From IMG/VR virus record IMGVR_UViG_3300021962_000212, positions 1 through 42,990 of that record: a stretch of 42,990 nucleotides of DNA; one strand, 5' to 3'. Position numbers and translations under genes: made by a program. This document shows, piece after piece, positions 8,248 to 17,668 of this stretch (its first letter is position 1; each line of letters starts with the position of its first letter). The notes under the pieces were generated by a model. The model did not search any database. It was not told the DNA's origin and saw only the letters and a program-made list of their open reading frames with translations. Source of the stretch: a virus.

Positions 8248-11200
8248 TTATGCCTGTGGTGGAATTGGACCGGGTCTTGATGTAGCAATTGCTCTTAATT
8301 GCTTAACCAAAGGCGGAATTGCTTGATTGTCTCCAGCCATCACAATTTTAATTGAGAAAGCAGTAAAATCGGGTAGATCATCAATAGAATATTCATAATC
8401 TCTGAAAGATCTATCTGAACCAAATTCAACTTTAGAATCTGCGGATCCATCATTTCGAGATGCATCAATCACCCTCTTAATTCCTTGACCATCGACTTGA
8501 TAATTTTTATAACCAGGGAATAATTCATAATTTTGAGAAATTGCTGAAGAATCTTCTCTAAAAATTCTATAAAGAACTCTTATATCATTGTTAGTAGTAT
8601 GACTTGCAGATAAAAGAACCTTGATTGAATTTGCCGGAATTTTCAATCTTACTGGTTTTGAAATATAAACAGTTTCGTGTTTATCGTCATATAAAGATCT
8701 AACCGTATCTTCATTTGCATAATCAGAGGTATCATTCAGACCAACAGGACTATTAATTAAGTTAGAAGTTAATACTGTATTAACTTTAATTAAATCAATA
8801 ACAGGAGATACTCTTGAATCTGCGGTATTCATCAAGAACTCCATGGTGAATGATTTATTTCCTGGCGATTCTGTTATGAATTCCTGTTCATTTACATCAG
8901 AACAAATCAATCTTGGAGAATCGAAATAAAATGTTGAGTCTAGAGGAATTGCAGTAAATCCTTTATCAGTGAAAGATTTCTCTGATCCACTTATACTAGT
9001 TCCGGTAAAGGTTCTTACTCTTGCATTAAGATTAGTCTTTCCGGGAATAATATAAGAAACATTTGGTGTAATTGCTTCGAATTGAATGTTATTTGTAATT
9101 ACAGTTCCTGGTTCTCCAATTTGTGCTGTTTGTCTGAAGTATAAATTATTTGTACGATCAGATCCTATACCAACATTATCATAATCAGTATCAGAAGGAT
9201 CGATCTTAATATGATAAGAATTGAGCGTTATTGGATGATTAGCATCGACTTCAGCAAAATTATGAACTTTATTAATTCTTCTTAATGAGAATCCATTAAA
9301 CTCATACTTATAAACAGGAACATTAGCATTATAAGGTTGTGCTTGAGTCCCATCAACTCCTCTTTGAGTTACTGTAAGAGTGTTTGCACTTGCTGATGTA
9401 TATTTAATGACTTCATAACCAATAATTGCATATCCTGGATTAGTTGCACTAACCGCAACTCCTTCAAAGGTTTCGAATCCTGTAGAAGAAATTACTGGAA
9501 TTGATAATGCACTATTCGTAATTGCTTGAGAAAGTCTAGAATTAACTTCATTTTGAAGAGGTCTCATATCGCTAATTCTTACATAGTTTTCAGATGAATG
9601 CATACCATGATTCATCTGAGTAACTTTCATATGCAGTCCATCATAGTATGTGTCGGGAATAATTGATCCAATTGTAGCTCCTGTTGATACAGTGCTTCCA
9701 ATAGAATTTATGTATGTTAGAGAAGTGATTCCAACACTAAAGTTTCCTTGGACATTATCTAAAACGAATGCATTTGATATGTTTGATGTAGCAGTAACAG
9801 TTAGTTTTCCTCCAAATCCAACATTAAGACCATATTCCTTTTCTGGAATAATTAAAGAATCTCCTTGAACATATCCAAAACCACCATTAGTAATCGTTAC
9901 AGTAGCAATTCCAGAACTTACTACTCCAATTGTTGCTTGAGCACCAAAACCAACTCCCGTTTCACTTTCTAAGGAAACACCCGTAAATGTTCCATTTGTA
10001 TAACCAATACCAGTGTTAGCAATACTGATAGAAGTGATACTCCCTGCAAGACCAACTAGTTTACCAGTGGCAGTTCCTTGTTTAATTTCAAGACCAGTGG
10101 TTATTCCGGTGGTGCTGTATCCTGTAGACCCAAGGCCAACAGTGATTCTCTTAGAAAGAGGCAAGAACTGATTACTTCCAGTTACAGTGACTTTTTTATT
10201 ACCAAGAGAAAGTTTTGGATTAAAGAATCTAACAAGACCTTGTGGAACAAAATCTGCTCTATAAAGTCTATATTTGAGATCTTCTAGTTGTGCGGGAGAC
10301 CAAGTTGATCCGTTTTGTGACTTAAATAGACTTCCAAGTGTTGGTTGTGCTGATATTCTAACTCCTGTTTGAATATCATTAAAACCAAGTTCAGAAATAA
10401 ATACTCTATACTGAGGACTTCCTGAAAGTAACACTATTGTAAATTCTGAGGTTTGTTGACTTCCAACAGGAGCATTGCGAACTTCAAGTTGTTGAGGGCC
10501 TGGTAAATACACTGGAGATGGGAACGTAAATCGAGTTGCAACTGAACCATCTACAGAAAGATTTACTTGGTCTGGATCTAAAGTAACTTCAGAGAAAGGA
10601 ACGACCATATTACTAGGAACACCTGCGATCATAGGTCTGATTTGAAGTGTTACTGGTAAAACTTCATCCTTTGTTTCAAAGAAAACTTCAACTGAAGTTA
10701 AAAATACTCCAGTATTATCACGGACATAGAAAGATTGTGCTAAAGGATCATGTGTTTCCCAAATTCTAACTTGATTTTGTCCTGCAGTTTGTGTCTGTGT
10801 TTGTGTTACTGTAGTTGTATTTGTGGTTGTATTTGTAATAGTATTTGTGTTTACATTATAACTTTCTAAAATTGTTATATTTCTAGTTGTAAGGATATTT
10901 GTTGCAGTAACATTTGCAATTGCAGATGATGAGAAATCTTCTTGCGCGGAACTTTCATTTACTCTTGTATTTGAAATGAACTCATTATAAGTCCTTCCAA
11001 TATCTTGTAAATTTGGAGTGTCGATAACAGTGAATGTGTTTTTTCCATTTACCCATTGAGGATTTCCTGGAACATTTGAATCCGGAATAAACAGAGAACC
11101 AATAAGTCTTCCGCTGTTATCGGAAAGTAAACGAATATTACTAATTCTAGCAACAGCACCAGAGGTCTTTCCGATTAATTGCATACCTTGACCAATCTGA

Positions 11201-14200
11201 CCATAAAATTCTACTTCTGATGGAAGTTCAAGTGCTCTTGTGTCTACATTTAAAAATGTAGAAGATTCGGTATAATTAGCGGGAATTGGTTGTTGGTTAT
11301 ATGGATTCAATTTAAATACATCTCTAGAAATATTTCTCACAGTGCCATCAGGATTTAAAACTGATCCAAGAATAGGAGAACCATCAAAAGGTCCAGTTTT
11401 ATGATCTGGTTTGCAAAGTCTGAATCTTATTCTTGCTGATGGAAAATGAGGATCACTTTCTACAGTTTCTCCAATTTGGAATCTACCCGAAATCATTTGA
11501 ATTTCAAGTAGTTTTGGAATTATATACTTACTGACATCAATTCCTTGGAAAAAACTATAGAATCTAGTACGAGGTCTTAATCCTCTTACATCAAATTCTA
11601 TATTTCTACTTCTCAAATATCTAACTACCTCTGTATAGTTAGATATGGATTGCGAAGTAGTATCTGCGCTGATAATTTCTTCAGGAACAATAATTGTATT
11701 AATATTACTTGTAGAAGTAGTAGATGTTGTAGTATCACGAGATTCGGTTATTTGAGTTCCTCCAGACTGTCCTGGTGTAAAATTAATCAGAACTCTTCTT
11801 GATCCAGTATTAGTGTTTATTTGCGTTATAAATTGAGATGCTACATCGGGAGGAAGAAGACGATTAATTAGATCGCGATCACCTTGTCCTATTCGGTCTT
11901 TAAAAACTTCTAAATGCAGAGTACCATTAATTAGACCTGATCCACCAAGAACTCCATTTGCTCCACCTGCTCCAAGAAACCACTGAGATTCCCTTTTTGA
12001 TCTTTCTAGAGATGCAGCATTTTGTATTGGTATTCCACCAATCGTTGATACATTAGCGAGAAGATTTCTAGCGTTACTAATCCAATCAAAAGGAGGAATT
12101 CCTGTTTGTGAATTTGGAGGATTAAAAACAAATACTTCTCTATTAACAGTGACATTATTTGTAACTGTTAAGTTCTGGTCTGCTCTGTCTACTCTATTAG
12201 TTACTTCATTATAACTTGTTGTAGTAACTGCTTTTTCATCAATCCAACTATCCATTGGTGGATTGAGTGTAATAAATCCACTCCAATATCTAACTAGGAA
12301 CGGAGTAACACTTTCAGTTTTAGTTGCATAAATTTGCTCAAAGTAAAGAACTTCATTATAATTAAGTGTGAGTAAGTCTCCTGTTTTTCTAATGTTTGGA
12401 GATCCCAAATCAGTTACATAACTTTGGTCTGCATTTGGATTAAATGTTTGACCAACTCCACTAATTGCTTCAGATCCCAATTGTAAGTCTAAAGAAGTAG
12501 TATAATGTAGTGGTCTTAATGTATTAGAACTTGTATCGATACAAGATTTGAACGCTGGATTTTGAAGGTCATGATATTGATGAGAACTGAAGTTATCAAC
12601 AAAAAATCCGCACTTAAATCTGTCTAATCCAGTTTCTGCATCTTTAATTGTAAAGTTTTCTGTTTTACTTTCAAGCATCGATAAAGTAGTAAATCTCTCA
12701 ACTCTTTGAATTCTATTTTCAAGTAATGCAATGTCCGACATTCTATATCTCTTATGTTCAGACATATCGACATTTACATTTTTTACGTCATAAACATAAG
12801 GAGGAATAAAGATAGTTGCAATATCTAATGAAGTGTCTTTTAGTGGTGGTGGAATTGGTCTTCCTGATGGATCTCCTTGAACAACTTCAAATGTTCCATC
12901 GCTGTTCAAAAATACTCTATCAATTCTACCAACATAGTATGAGTATGAAAGGAATAAATTCTCTCCGGGAGCAAGAATATATTTTGAATATTGTCCATCA
13001 CTTGCAAAATTTCTTGAGTCAAATTCAAAAGGAGATTTTGAAGTTCCAGAATATGGAGCAACTCTTGGTCTAATATCAATAAAATCCATCAACCTTGAGT
13101 TTTTATATAAAGGAACATTATTTTTAAAGTCACTTACAGCGTAACTATTTGCGGTAATAATTTCTCCAGTATCTGTAGAATCAATAGTATAATTTTGGAA
13201 TATAATTTTTAACTTTCCTTTTGGTTCTTCTATATTATTATTTCTAATAATTCTTGAAAAATCATAAAAAGTATCTCTCTGTCCATTATCGAAAATAAAA
13301 TTCTGAGTGATATTTTTATCGCCCAATGTTTTACTTGTAATAACAGATTCTTCTTTCGAATCCTGTCCTAAAACGATTTCATTCAATTCAAATTGAATCG
13401 TATTTAAATAAGTATACTCTAACTTATCAGAATCAATTTTTGCGGTAATAATAGCTACAGCACCTGAAGTTTTACCTTCAATTTGCTCACCAACTACGTA
13501 TTTTGTATTTCCAGATGCATTTCCACTAATTTGTAGTGTTGGAAGACTTGGATTAGAAATTCCAGTTGATTCATAAACACCAAGAACTCTTACTACATCG
13601 GGAAGATTTAGACTGATTTCCTTATCTTGAACTCTTGTTCCATAGATTTGACTATAAGTTAATCCATCGTTTAGAGTTGTAGTTCCAATTCCAGATGAAA
13701 CAAATTTTGAGTTAGAGACTAAAATTGAAGAAACTTTATTTAACTTTTTAATTTTTGAATTAACTTTAATATTTTTAACCGTTGCAATTAATTTTGCATT
13801 TGTGCCGCTAGATTTTGTAAGACCATTAAATGTTAGAGTTTTTCCATCCAAACTTACATTATACTTATCCGATCTCATTGGTTCTATAGAACCATCACTA
13901 TAAGTTATAACAAATCTATCTTCATCAAAGGAATCAAAATAAATATCAGTATCTCCGGGATCGATCGTTACAGTAATACTATTTCCAGAAAATGAAGCAA
14001 TATTATATGAACGTCTTTGAAGAACTTCGTTACCCTCTAGAGTAACAGAAGAAATATTATCCGCATTTAATCTTGTCAATAATGAAGAGTCTTCTATATT
14101 AATAGAAGGTGCAATCTTAATTATATTTGTAACTTGGAAAGTTCCTGTTTGTAGTTTTCCATTACAAACACCAGAAACTGTTGTAATTCCTGCAATTGTA

Positions 14201-16080
14201 AAGTTAGTTCCGCCAGAACCTACTGCAGTTACCTTATTATAAATTGGATCACCGGTAAAAGTAGTACTTGCATATGAAACAATGTCACCAACTTTTACAA
14301 TATTAGTAAATACATTTTCAAGACCTGCAGATACAAGTCCATTATTAATATTAAAAGTTGTTCCTGGTTTTGCGATATATGATCTTCTTGTTAAAACTAA
14401 ATCTGCATTAAATGTCGTTACTCCAACCTGAGAATAAACTGATTTAATATCAGAAACTGAATAGTCAGTTACTGAATCAATTAATCTACCATTATCAATT
14501 CCATTAATTATAATTTGTTCATTCTCTAAGAAATTGCCGGTTGTTTCATATAATGTTAGTGTGGTACTACCAGCAGAGACGGTACTCTTTAGATATCCAG
14601 TTGCTTTACTTTTCTTACCTTCAACAAAGGTAGGAACTGTAAGATTTGTTGAAAAAGATGATGTGAGACCAATAGTTGTAAACGTCTGAATATCAAAAAG
14701 TCTTAAATTTAATCTACTTGTATCATCTACATAATCGCTTTCAGGAACAAAATCATATATTCTTGCAACTCCAATAGTTGTTCCTGCTGCTACATGAGAA
14801 GAAACTCCAATACGAGAATCCATCAAACTTATTGTAGCATCGGTTCCTAGTCCAATGGAAGGAGCGCCATATCCATTATTAACTACTACTAGATTTCCTG
14901 CATTATAAGGAATAACTTGATTCTCAACAGTTTCGGTAGTTCTTGGTTTAGGAACATCTAAAAGTCTTGGTGCGATAGTTTCTACATCATATCCATTTAC
15001 ATATGCCTTTCCTGGTCCAATCTGATAGATCATCAAATCTTCAGATGGATTATTTCCTTGAACGGTCTTTTGGTCTTTGAAATATATACCGTTATTTAAA
15101 ACTCTATCATTTAAACTATCTCTAACAAATAGTGTAAAAGGTGAAACAAAATAATTGCCAGACTCATCAAAAGTTCTTCTTGCTAATTCGTCTCTAATTA
15201 AATTATATTGTGAGTTCTTATTAAAGAATTGTGGAACACCGTTCTCAACTCTTAAAATTTCTACGAAACTATCAGTTTCTGTATCATTAATAGATTTTTT
15301 AGATAATTCTAATGTAATTCTAAATCTATCTGCACCAGGTGCTGCATAGTTTGAGAATCCCTGAGCATTATCAAATAAAGTAGGATCTTGATCTGAAGTT
15401 ACAATTTCTTCAATAATATTAAATCCAACTTTATATGATGGAGTAATAGAATACTGATCAAGAATAATAGTCTGTTCAGATACTCTTGCAAAAGTACCTC
15501 TTACAAAATAAACTCCACTTGCAACTGAAACTGCAGATCCTTCAGAAATTGCATTTGTGGATATTGTATTACAAATACCTTGCCCAACTTGAATGGTAAA
15601 GTTTCCATAAGTTAATTCACTTTCAAGTATTAAAGATTCTGAATTTTGAAATGTTCTGCTTTCAAAATCAGCACCACCACTTTCTAAGTATTTTAAGTAT
15701 AAAGTATAATTTCCTCTTTCGGATTCTGTATTTTTGAGTAAATAAACAACCTCTGCAGAAACTCCACTAACTGACCCTCTAATTTTTTTACCAAAAATTT
15801 GATCAAAATATAAAGAAATTGGAGCACCATTAAAGGTAGACTCAATTTCTACGGCATAAAGTGGATTTTGATATTTTAACTGTCCAGGAATTACAACAGA
15901 TCCTTCTTTAAAAATATGTTTACCGTATTGTTCGACTTGATTCTGGAGAATTGACTGTAATGTTGTCAGTTCTCTTGCTTGAATAGGATATCCCGGTTTA
16001 AATAAAACTTTATAGTAGTCTTTATTGACATCAAAATCATCAAAATATGGAGAGACGTTGAGGTTAGTTTCCTGTGGCAT
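8248..16080 (-). CDS. Giant virion protein, DUF4815-like (2610 aa), gp9/gp10 position of the baseplate
   Basis: The N-terminus NVSPYFDDFDVNKDYYKVL, then FKPGYPIQARELTTLQSIL, is the signature of DUF4815 proteins of T4-like cyanophages. The protein is beta-rich throughout. Residues of note: a helical ENRIQRVERFTTLSMLESK stretch near 1110; a Thr/Asn/Gln-rich low-complexity linker near residues 1735-1765; a DPLAQSFYVRD region right after it; GxGY modules GIGYTNG and GGFGYVQG near 2030-2070; and an RG-type module VTQRGVDGTQAQPY near 2240. It follows gp8 directly, where T4 has gp9/gp10, so I infer a peripheral baseplate or fibre-attachment protein. At roughly four times the size of T4 gp10 it may replace several T4 proteins. 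No late promoter is visible in the short gap before it. Confidence 0.88.
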   Translation of the reverse strand: MPQETNLNVSPYFDDFDVNKDYYKVLFKPGYPIQARELTTLQSILQNQVEQYGKHIFKEGSVVIPGQLKYQNPLYAVEIESTFNGAPISLYFDQIFGKKIRGSVSGVSAEVVYLLKNTESERGNYTLYLKYLESGGADFESRTFQNSESLILESELTYGNFTIQVGQGICNTISTNAISEGSAVSVASGVYFVRGTFARVSEQTIILDQYSITPSYKVGFNIIEEIVTSDQDPTLFDNAQGFSNYAAPGADRFRITLELSKKSINDTETDSFVEILRVENGVPQFFNKNSQYNLIRDELARRTFDESGNYFVSPFTLFVRDSLNDRVLNNGIYFKDQKTVQGNNPSEDLMIYQIGPGKAYVNGYDVETIAPRLLDVPKPRTTETVENQVIPYNAGNLVVVNNGYGAPSIGLGTDATISLMDSRIGVSSHVAAGTTIGVARIYDFVPESDYVDDTSRLNLRLFDIQTFTTIGLTSSFSTNLTVPTFVEGKKSKATGYLKSTVSAGSTTLTLYETTGNFLENEQIIINGIDNGRLIDSVTDYSVSDIKSVYSQVGVTTFNADLVLTRRSYIAKPGTTFNINNGLVSAGLENVFTNIVKVGDIVSYASTTFTGDPIYNKVTAVGSGGTNFTIAGITTVSGVCNGKLQTGTFQVTNIIKIAPSINIEDSSLLTRLNADNISSVTLEGNEVLQRRSYNIASFSGNSITVTIDPGDTDIYFDSFDEDRFVITYSDGSIEPMRSDKYNVSLDGKTLTFNGLTKSSGTNAKLIATVKNIKVNSKIKKLNKVSSILVSNSKFVSSGIGTTTLNDGLTYSQIYGTRVQDKEISLNLPDVVRVLGVYESTGISNPSLPTLQISGNASGNTKYVVGEQIEGKTSGAVAIITAKIDSDKLEYTYLNTIQFELNEIVLGQDSKEESVITSKTLGDKNITQNFIFDNGQRDTFYDFSRIIRNNNIEEPKGKLKIIFQNYTIDSTDTGEIITANSYAVSDFKNNVPLYKNSRLMDFIDIRPRVAPYSGTSKSPFEFDSRNFASDGQYSKYILAPGENLFLSYSYYVGRIDRVFLNSDGTFEVVQGDPSGRPIPPPLKDTSLDIATIFIPPYVYDVKNVNVDMSEHKRYRMSDIALLENRIQRVERFTTLSMLESKTENFTIKDAETGLDRFKCGFFVDNFSSHQYHDLQNPAFKSCIDTSSNTLRPLHYTTSLDLQLGSEAISGVGQTFNPNADQSYVTDLGSPNIRKTGDLLTLNYNEVLYFEQIYATKTESVTPFLVRYWSGFITLNPPMDSWIDEKAVTTTSYNEVTNRVDRADQNLTVTNNVTVNREVFVFNPPNSQTGIPPFDWISNARNLLANVSTIGGIPIQNAASLERSKRESQWFLGAGGANGVLGGSGLINGTLHLEVFKDRIGQGDRDLINRLLPPDVASQFITQINTNTGSRRVLINFTPGQSGGTQITESRDTTTSTTSTSNINTIIVPEEIISADTTSQSISNYTEVVRYLRSRNIEFDVRGLRPRTRFYSFFQGIDVSKYIIPKLLEIQMISGRFQIGETVESDPHFPSARIRFRLCKPDHKTGPFDGSPILGSVLNPDGTVRNISRDVFKLNPYNQQPIPANYTESSTFLNVDTRALELPSEVEFYGQIGQGMQLIGKTSGAVARISNIRLLSDNSGRLIGSLFIPDSNVPGNPQWVNGKNTFTVIDTPNLQDIGRTYNEFISNTRVNESSAQEDFSSSAIANVTATNILTTRNITILESYNVNTNTITNTTTNTTTVTQTQTQTAGQNQVRIWETHDPLAQSFYVRDNTGVFLTSVEVFFETKDEVLPVTLQIRPMIAGVPSNMVVPFSEVTLDPDQVNLSVDGSVATRFTFPSPVYLPGPQQLEVRNAPVGSQQTSEFTIVLLSGSPQYRVFISELGFNDIQTGVRISAQPTLGSLFKSQNGSTWSPAQLEDLKYRLYRADFVPQGLVRFFNPKLSLGNKKVTVTGSNQFLPLSKRITVGLGSTGYSTTGITTGLEIKQGTATGKLVGLAGSITSISIANTGIGYTNGTFTGVSLESETGVGFGAQATIGVVSSGIATVTITNGGFGYVQGDSLIIPEKEYGLNVGFGGKLTVTATSNISNAFVLDNVQGNFSVGITSLTYINSIGSTVSTGATIGSIIPDTYYDGLHMKVTQMNHGMHSSENYVRISDMRPLQNEVNSRLSQAITNSALSIPVISSTGFETFEGVAVSATNPGYAIIGYEVIKYTSASANTLTVTQRGVDGTQAQPYNANVPVYKYEFNGFSLRRINKVHNFAEVDANHPITLNSYHIKIDPSDTDYDNVGIGSDRTNNLYFRQTAQIGEPGTVITNNIQFEAITPNVSYIIPGKTNLNARVRTFTGTSISGSEKSFTDKGFTAIPLDSTFYFDSPRLICSDVNEQEFITESPGNKSFTMEFLMNTADSRVSPVIDLIKVNTVLTSNLINSPVGLNDTSDYANEDTVRSLYDDKHETVYISKPVRLKIPANSIKVLLSASHTTNNDIRVLYRIFREDSSAISQNYELFPGYKNYQVDGQGIKRVIDASRNDGSADSKVEFGSDRSFRDYEYSIDDLPDFTAFSIKIVMAGDNQAIPPLVKQLRAIATSRPGPIPPQA

Positions 16081-16086
16081 AATTCT

Positions 16087-16278
16087 TTAGAATTGCAAAA
16101 TAACTTTGATATCTTCTTTTTGGTTTTGTGACCTGGTAATCGAAGGTCTATTATCGATGTAAATAATATTTCCTGAGTATTTTTTAACCTCTGGATTTGC
16201 AATACCTTCGATAAAAAATTGACCAAGATTATATGTTCTATTATTTATTGAAGTAGACACCAGTAAAAGTTTTGTCAA
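16087..16278 (-). CDS. 8: Baseplate wedge gp8, C-terminal part in the +1 frame
   Basis: This reading frame encodes STSINNRTYNLGQFFIEG and ends with KKYSGNIIYIDNRPSITRS, then QNQKEDIKVILQF. That ending corresponds to the C-terminus of T4 gp8 (GEMIYMENRPPIIMAMDQ, then TEEINILFTF), so it is the missing end of the gp8 encoded just upstream and not a separate gene. Its only start-like codon is a TTG at 16276-16278 without a ribosome binding site. It overlaps the upstream frame by 38 bases and lies one base forward (+1) of it. Either a real or assembly indel splits gp8, or ribosomes shift frame here. Without this tail gp8 would lack a conserved segment. Confidence 0.8.
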   Translation of the reverse strand: MTKLLLVSTSINNRTYNLGQFFIEGIANPEVKKYSGNIIYIDNRPSITRSQNQKEDIKVILQF

Positions 16279-17644
16279 TGTATAAGTTTGTTCCTGTTAT
16301 AAATGTTGTGCCACCAGTTCCAACAGAACTAGTGAATCTATTTAAGTTAATACCATAAGTGGGTGAGGAATTTTGAGAACCATCTGTGTTAAATCCAGCA
16401 AGACTTTTATCTTGCCAGTACTTTAAAACGCCCGTATTTTGATCATAAGAAACTACTCTACCAACAGCAGTTGTTCCTGTACTTATAGTTTGAGTAAATC
16501 TTGAATTTGTAGTAAAAGTTGTGCTACTATAACCTATACCAGTAAGTCTTAAAGCATAAACAGCACTAGCTTTATCAACATCCAGTAATGAGGTTGAATT
16601 ATATGTTTGAGGATTTTCTACAATTCCAACTCTGGCAATTTTATTTCCCGTTATAAAATCTGGATTTTCTAAATCATTTTCAATTCTAGAATAAATTAAA
16701 ACATTATAAGCACCCAATTCTCTATAAATGTCTGCACCATGACCACCTTTTGGTGGAATGATTACATTAAAAGTAGGAGTTCCATTTAATCCAGTACCAA
16801 TAGGAACATTTCCTCCTACCAAATCAACAGTTCCATAAGTATATCCACTGCCACCTGATGAAATTGTCACTGATTCTACTTTAGAATCGTTGTTAATTAC
16901 TATTGTTGCTTTGCCACCTGTTCCATCACCTTTGATTGGAACATTTGTATAAGTTCTATTTGCTGTACCAACTCCAACACCACGATTTGTTATTGTAATT
17001 ATTTTAAGTTGATTATTTGAAGCAGCGGCGTTATTTCTAATTGCTGCGTTTTCTGTACTTGTTTCCCAATTTTTTGGAACAGGTATAAAGTTTACAGTAT
17101 CAAACTTTACAATGTCACTGGGTTTAATTGTATAAAGATATTTCCAAATATATCCATCGCCACTATCACCTGCAGCCTTTGGTTCTAAATCAGTAAATGT
17201 TGGCTCATCAAGTGAAGGTCTTCCTGACGGATTTTCTGGATCTGTTCCATTTTGGAGACAAATATAGACTTTGTAGTCACTGTTTATGATATAATAATTT
17301 GCTGAGTAAAGACTAGTGGCACCAGATGGTTTTGATGTGTTGGTTCTACTAATGTCATGGCGATACATATCATAAATAGTTCCTGAAGACCAAGTTATTT
17401 TTCTAACAACTTGATTTACATCGGATACTTTGATTTTCTTCAGTGCAACCATAGTATCCCAATAATCATTTTCTTGGTCAAAACTATCTTTGGGAGCTGG
17501 AGGATTGCTTTCCCACCCCGAAGAGTAATCCGTTGCATTAGTTAAACCAACAAAAGCATAATAAGAATTTGACGAAGAAGTTGCTGCAGAAACAAAATTC
17601 TTCGCATTCAAAATTCTTAATTGGTCAGTTATAATTGCAGACAT
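16241..17644 (-). CDS. 8: Baseplate wedge protein gp8, N-terminal 467 codons (frame ends early)
   Basis: Features shared with the gp8 family are: the YYAFVGLTNATDY start; PPAPKDSFDQENDYWDTM, comparable with T4 PPYPTDSVLGVTDMWTHMM; a YKVYICLQNG segment, comparable with T4 WLVYRCLD; and GDGYIWKYLYTIKPSD, comparable with T4 GDGYVWEYLFEIPPD. An inserted beta domain with GGSGYTYG sits at about 215-275. The ORF stops at TAA 16241-16243 after GVYFNK, while the conserved gp8 ending continues in the +1 frame down to 16087. Gp8 is part of the (gp6)2-gp7-gp8-gp10-gp25-gp53 wedge. A CATAAATA late promoter stands just upstream of this gene. Confidence 0.92.
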   Translation of the reverse strand: MSAIITDQLRILNAKNFVSAATSSSNSYYAFVGLTNATDYSSGWESNPPAPKDSFDQENDYWDTMVALKKIKVSDVNQVVRKITWSSGTIYDMYRHDISRTNTSKPSGATSLYSANYYIINSDYKVYICLQNGTDPENPSGRPSLDEPTFTDLEPKAAGDSGDGYIWKYLYTIKPSDIVKFDTVNFIPVPKNWETSTENAAIRNNAAASNNQLKIITITNRGVGVGTANRTYTNVPIKGDGTGGKATIVINNDSKVESVTISSGGSGYTYGTVDLVGGNVPIGTGLNGTPTFNVIIPPKGGHGADIYRELGAYNVLIYSRIENDLENPDFITGNKIARVGIVENPQTYNSTSLLDVDKASAVYALRLTGIGYSSTTFTTNSRFTQTISTGTTAVGRVVSYDQNTGVLKYWQDKSLAGFNTDGSQNSSPTYGINLNRFTSSVGTGGTTFITGTNLYIDKTFTGVYFNK

Positions 17645-17660
17645 TTTACCGTTTTTTATC

Positions 17661-17668
17661 TATTTATG
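17661..17668 (-). promoter_or_regulatory. Late promoter CATAAATA upstream of gp8
   Basis: CATAAATA on the minus strand overlaps the TAA stop of the 4079-residue gene and lies 17-24 bases upstream of the gp8 ATG. It matches the NATAAATA pattern of the other late promoters here. The short spacing would give a leader of only about ten bases. Confidence 0.55.

Noticed and set aside
15966-16226. Minus-strand frame overlapping the start of the 2610-aa gene
   Set aside because: Out of frame with both gp8 ending and the giant gene, without family resemblance; the gp8 ending at 16087-16278 explains this DNA.
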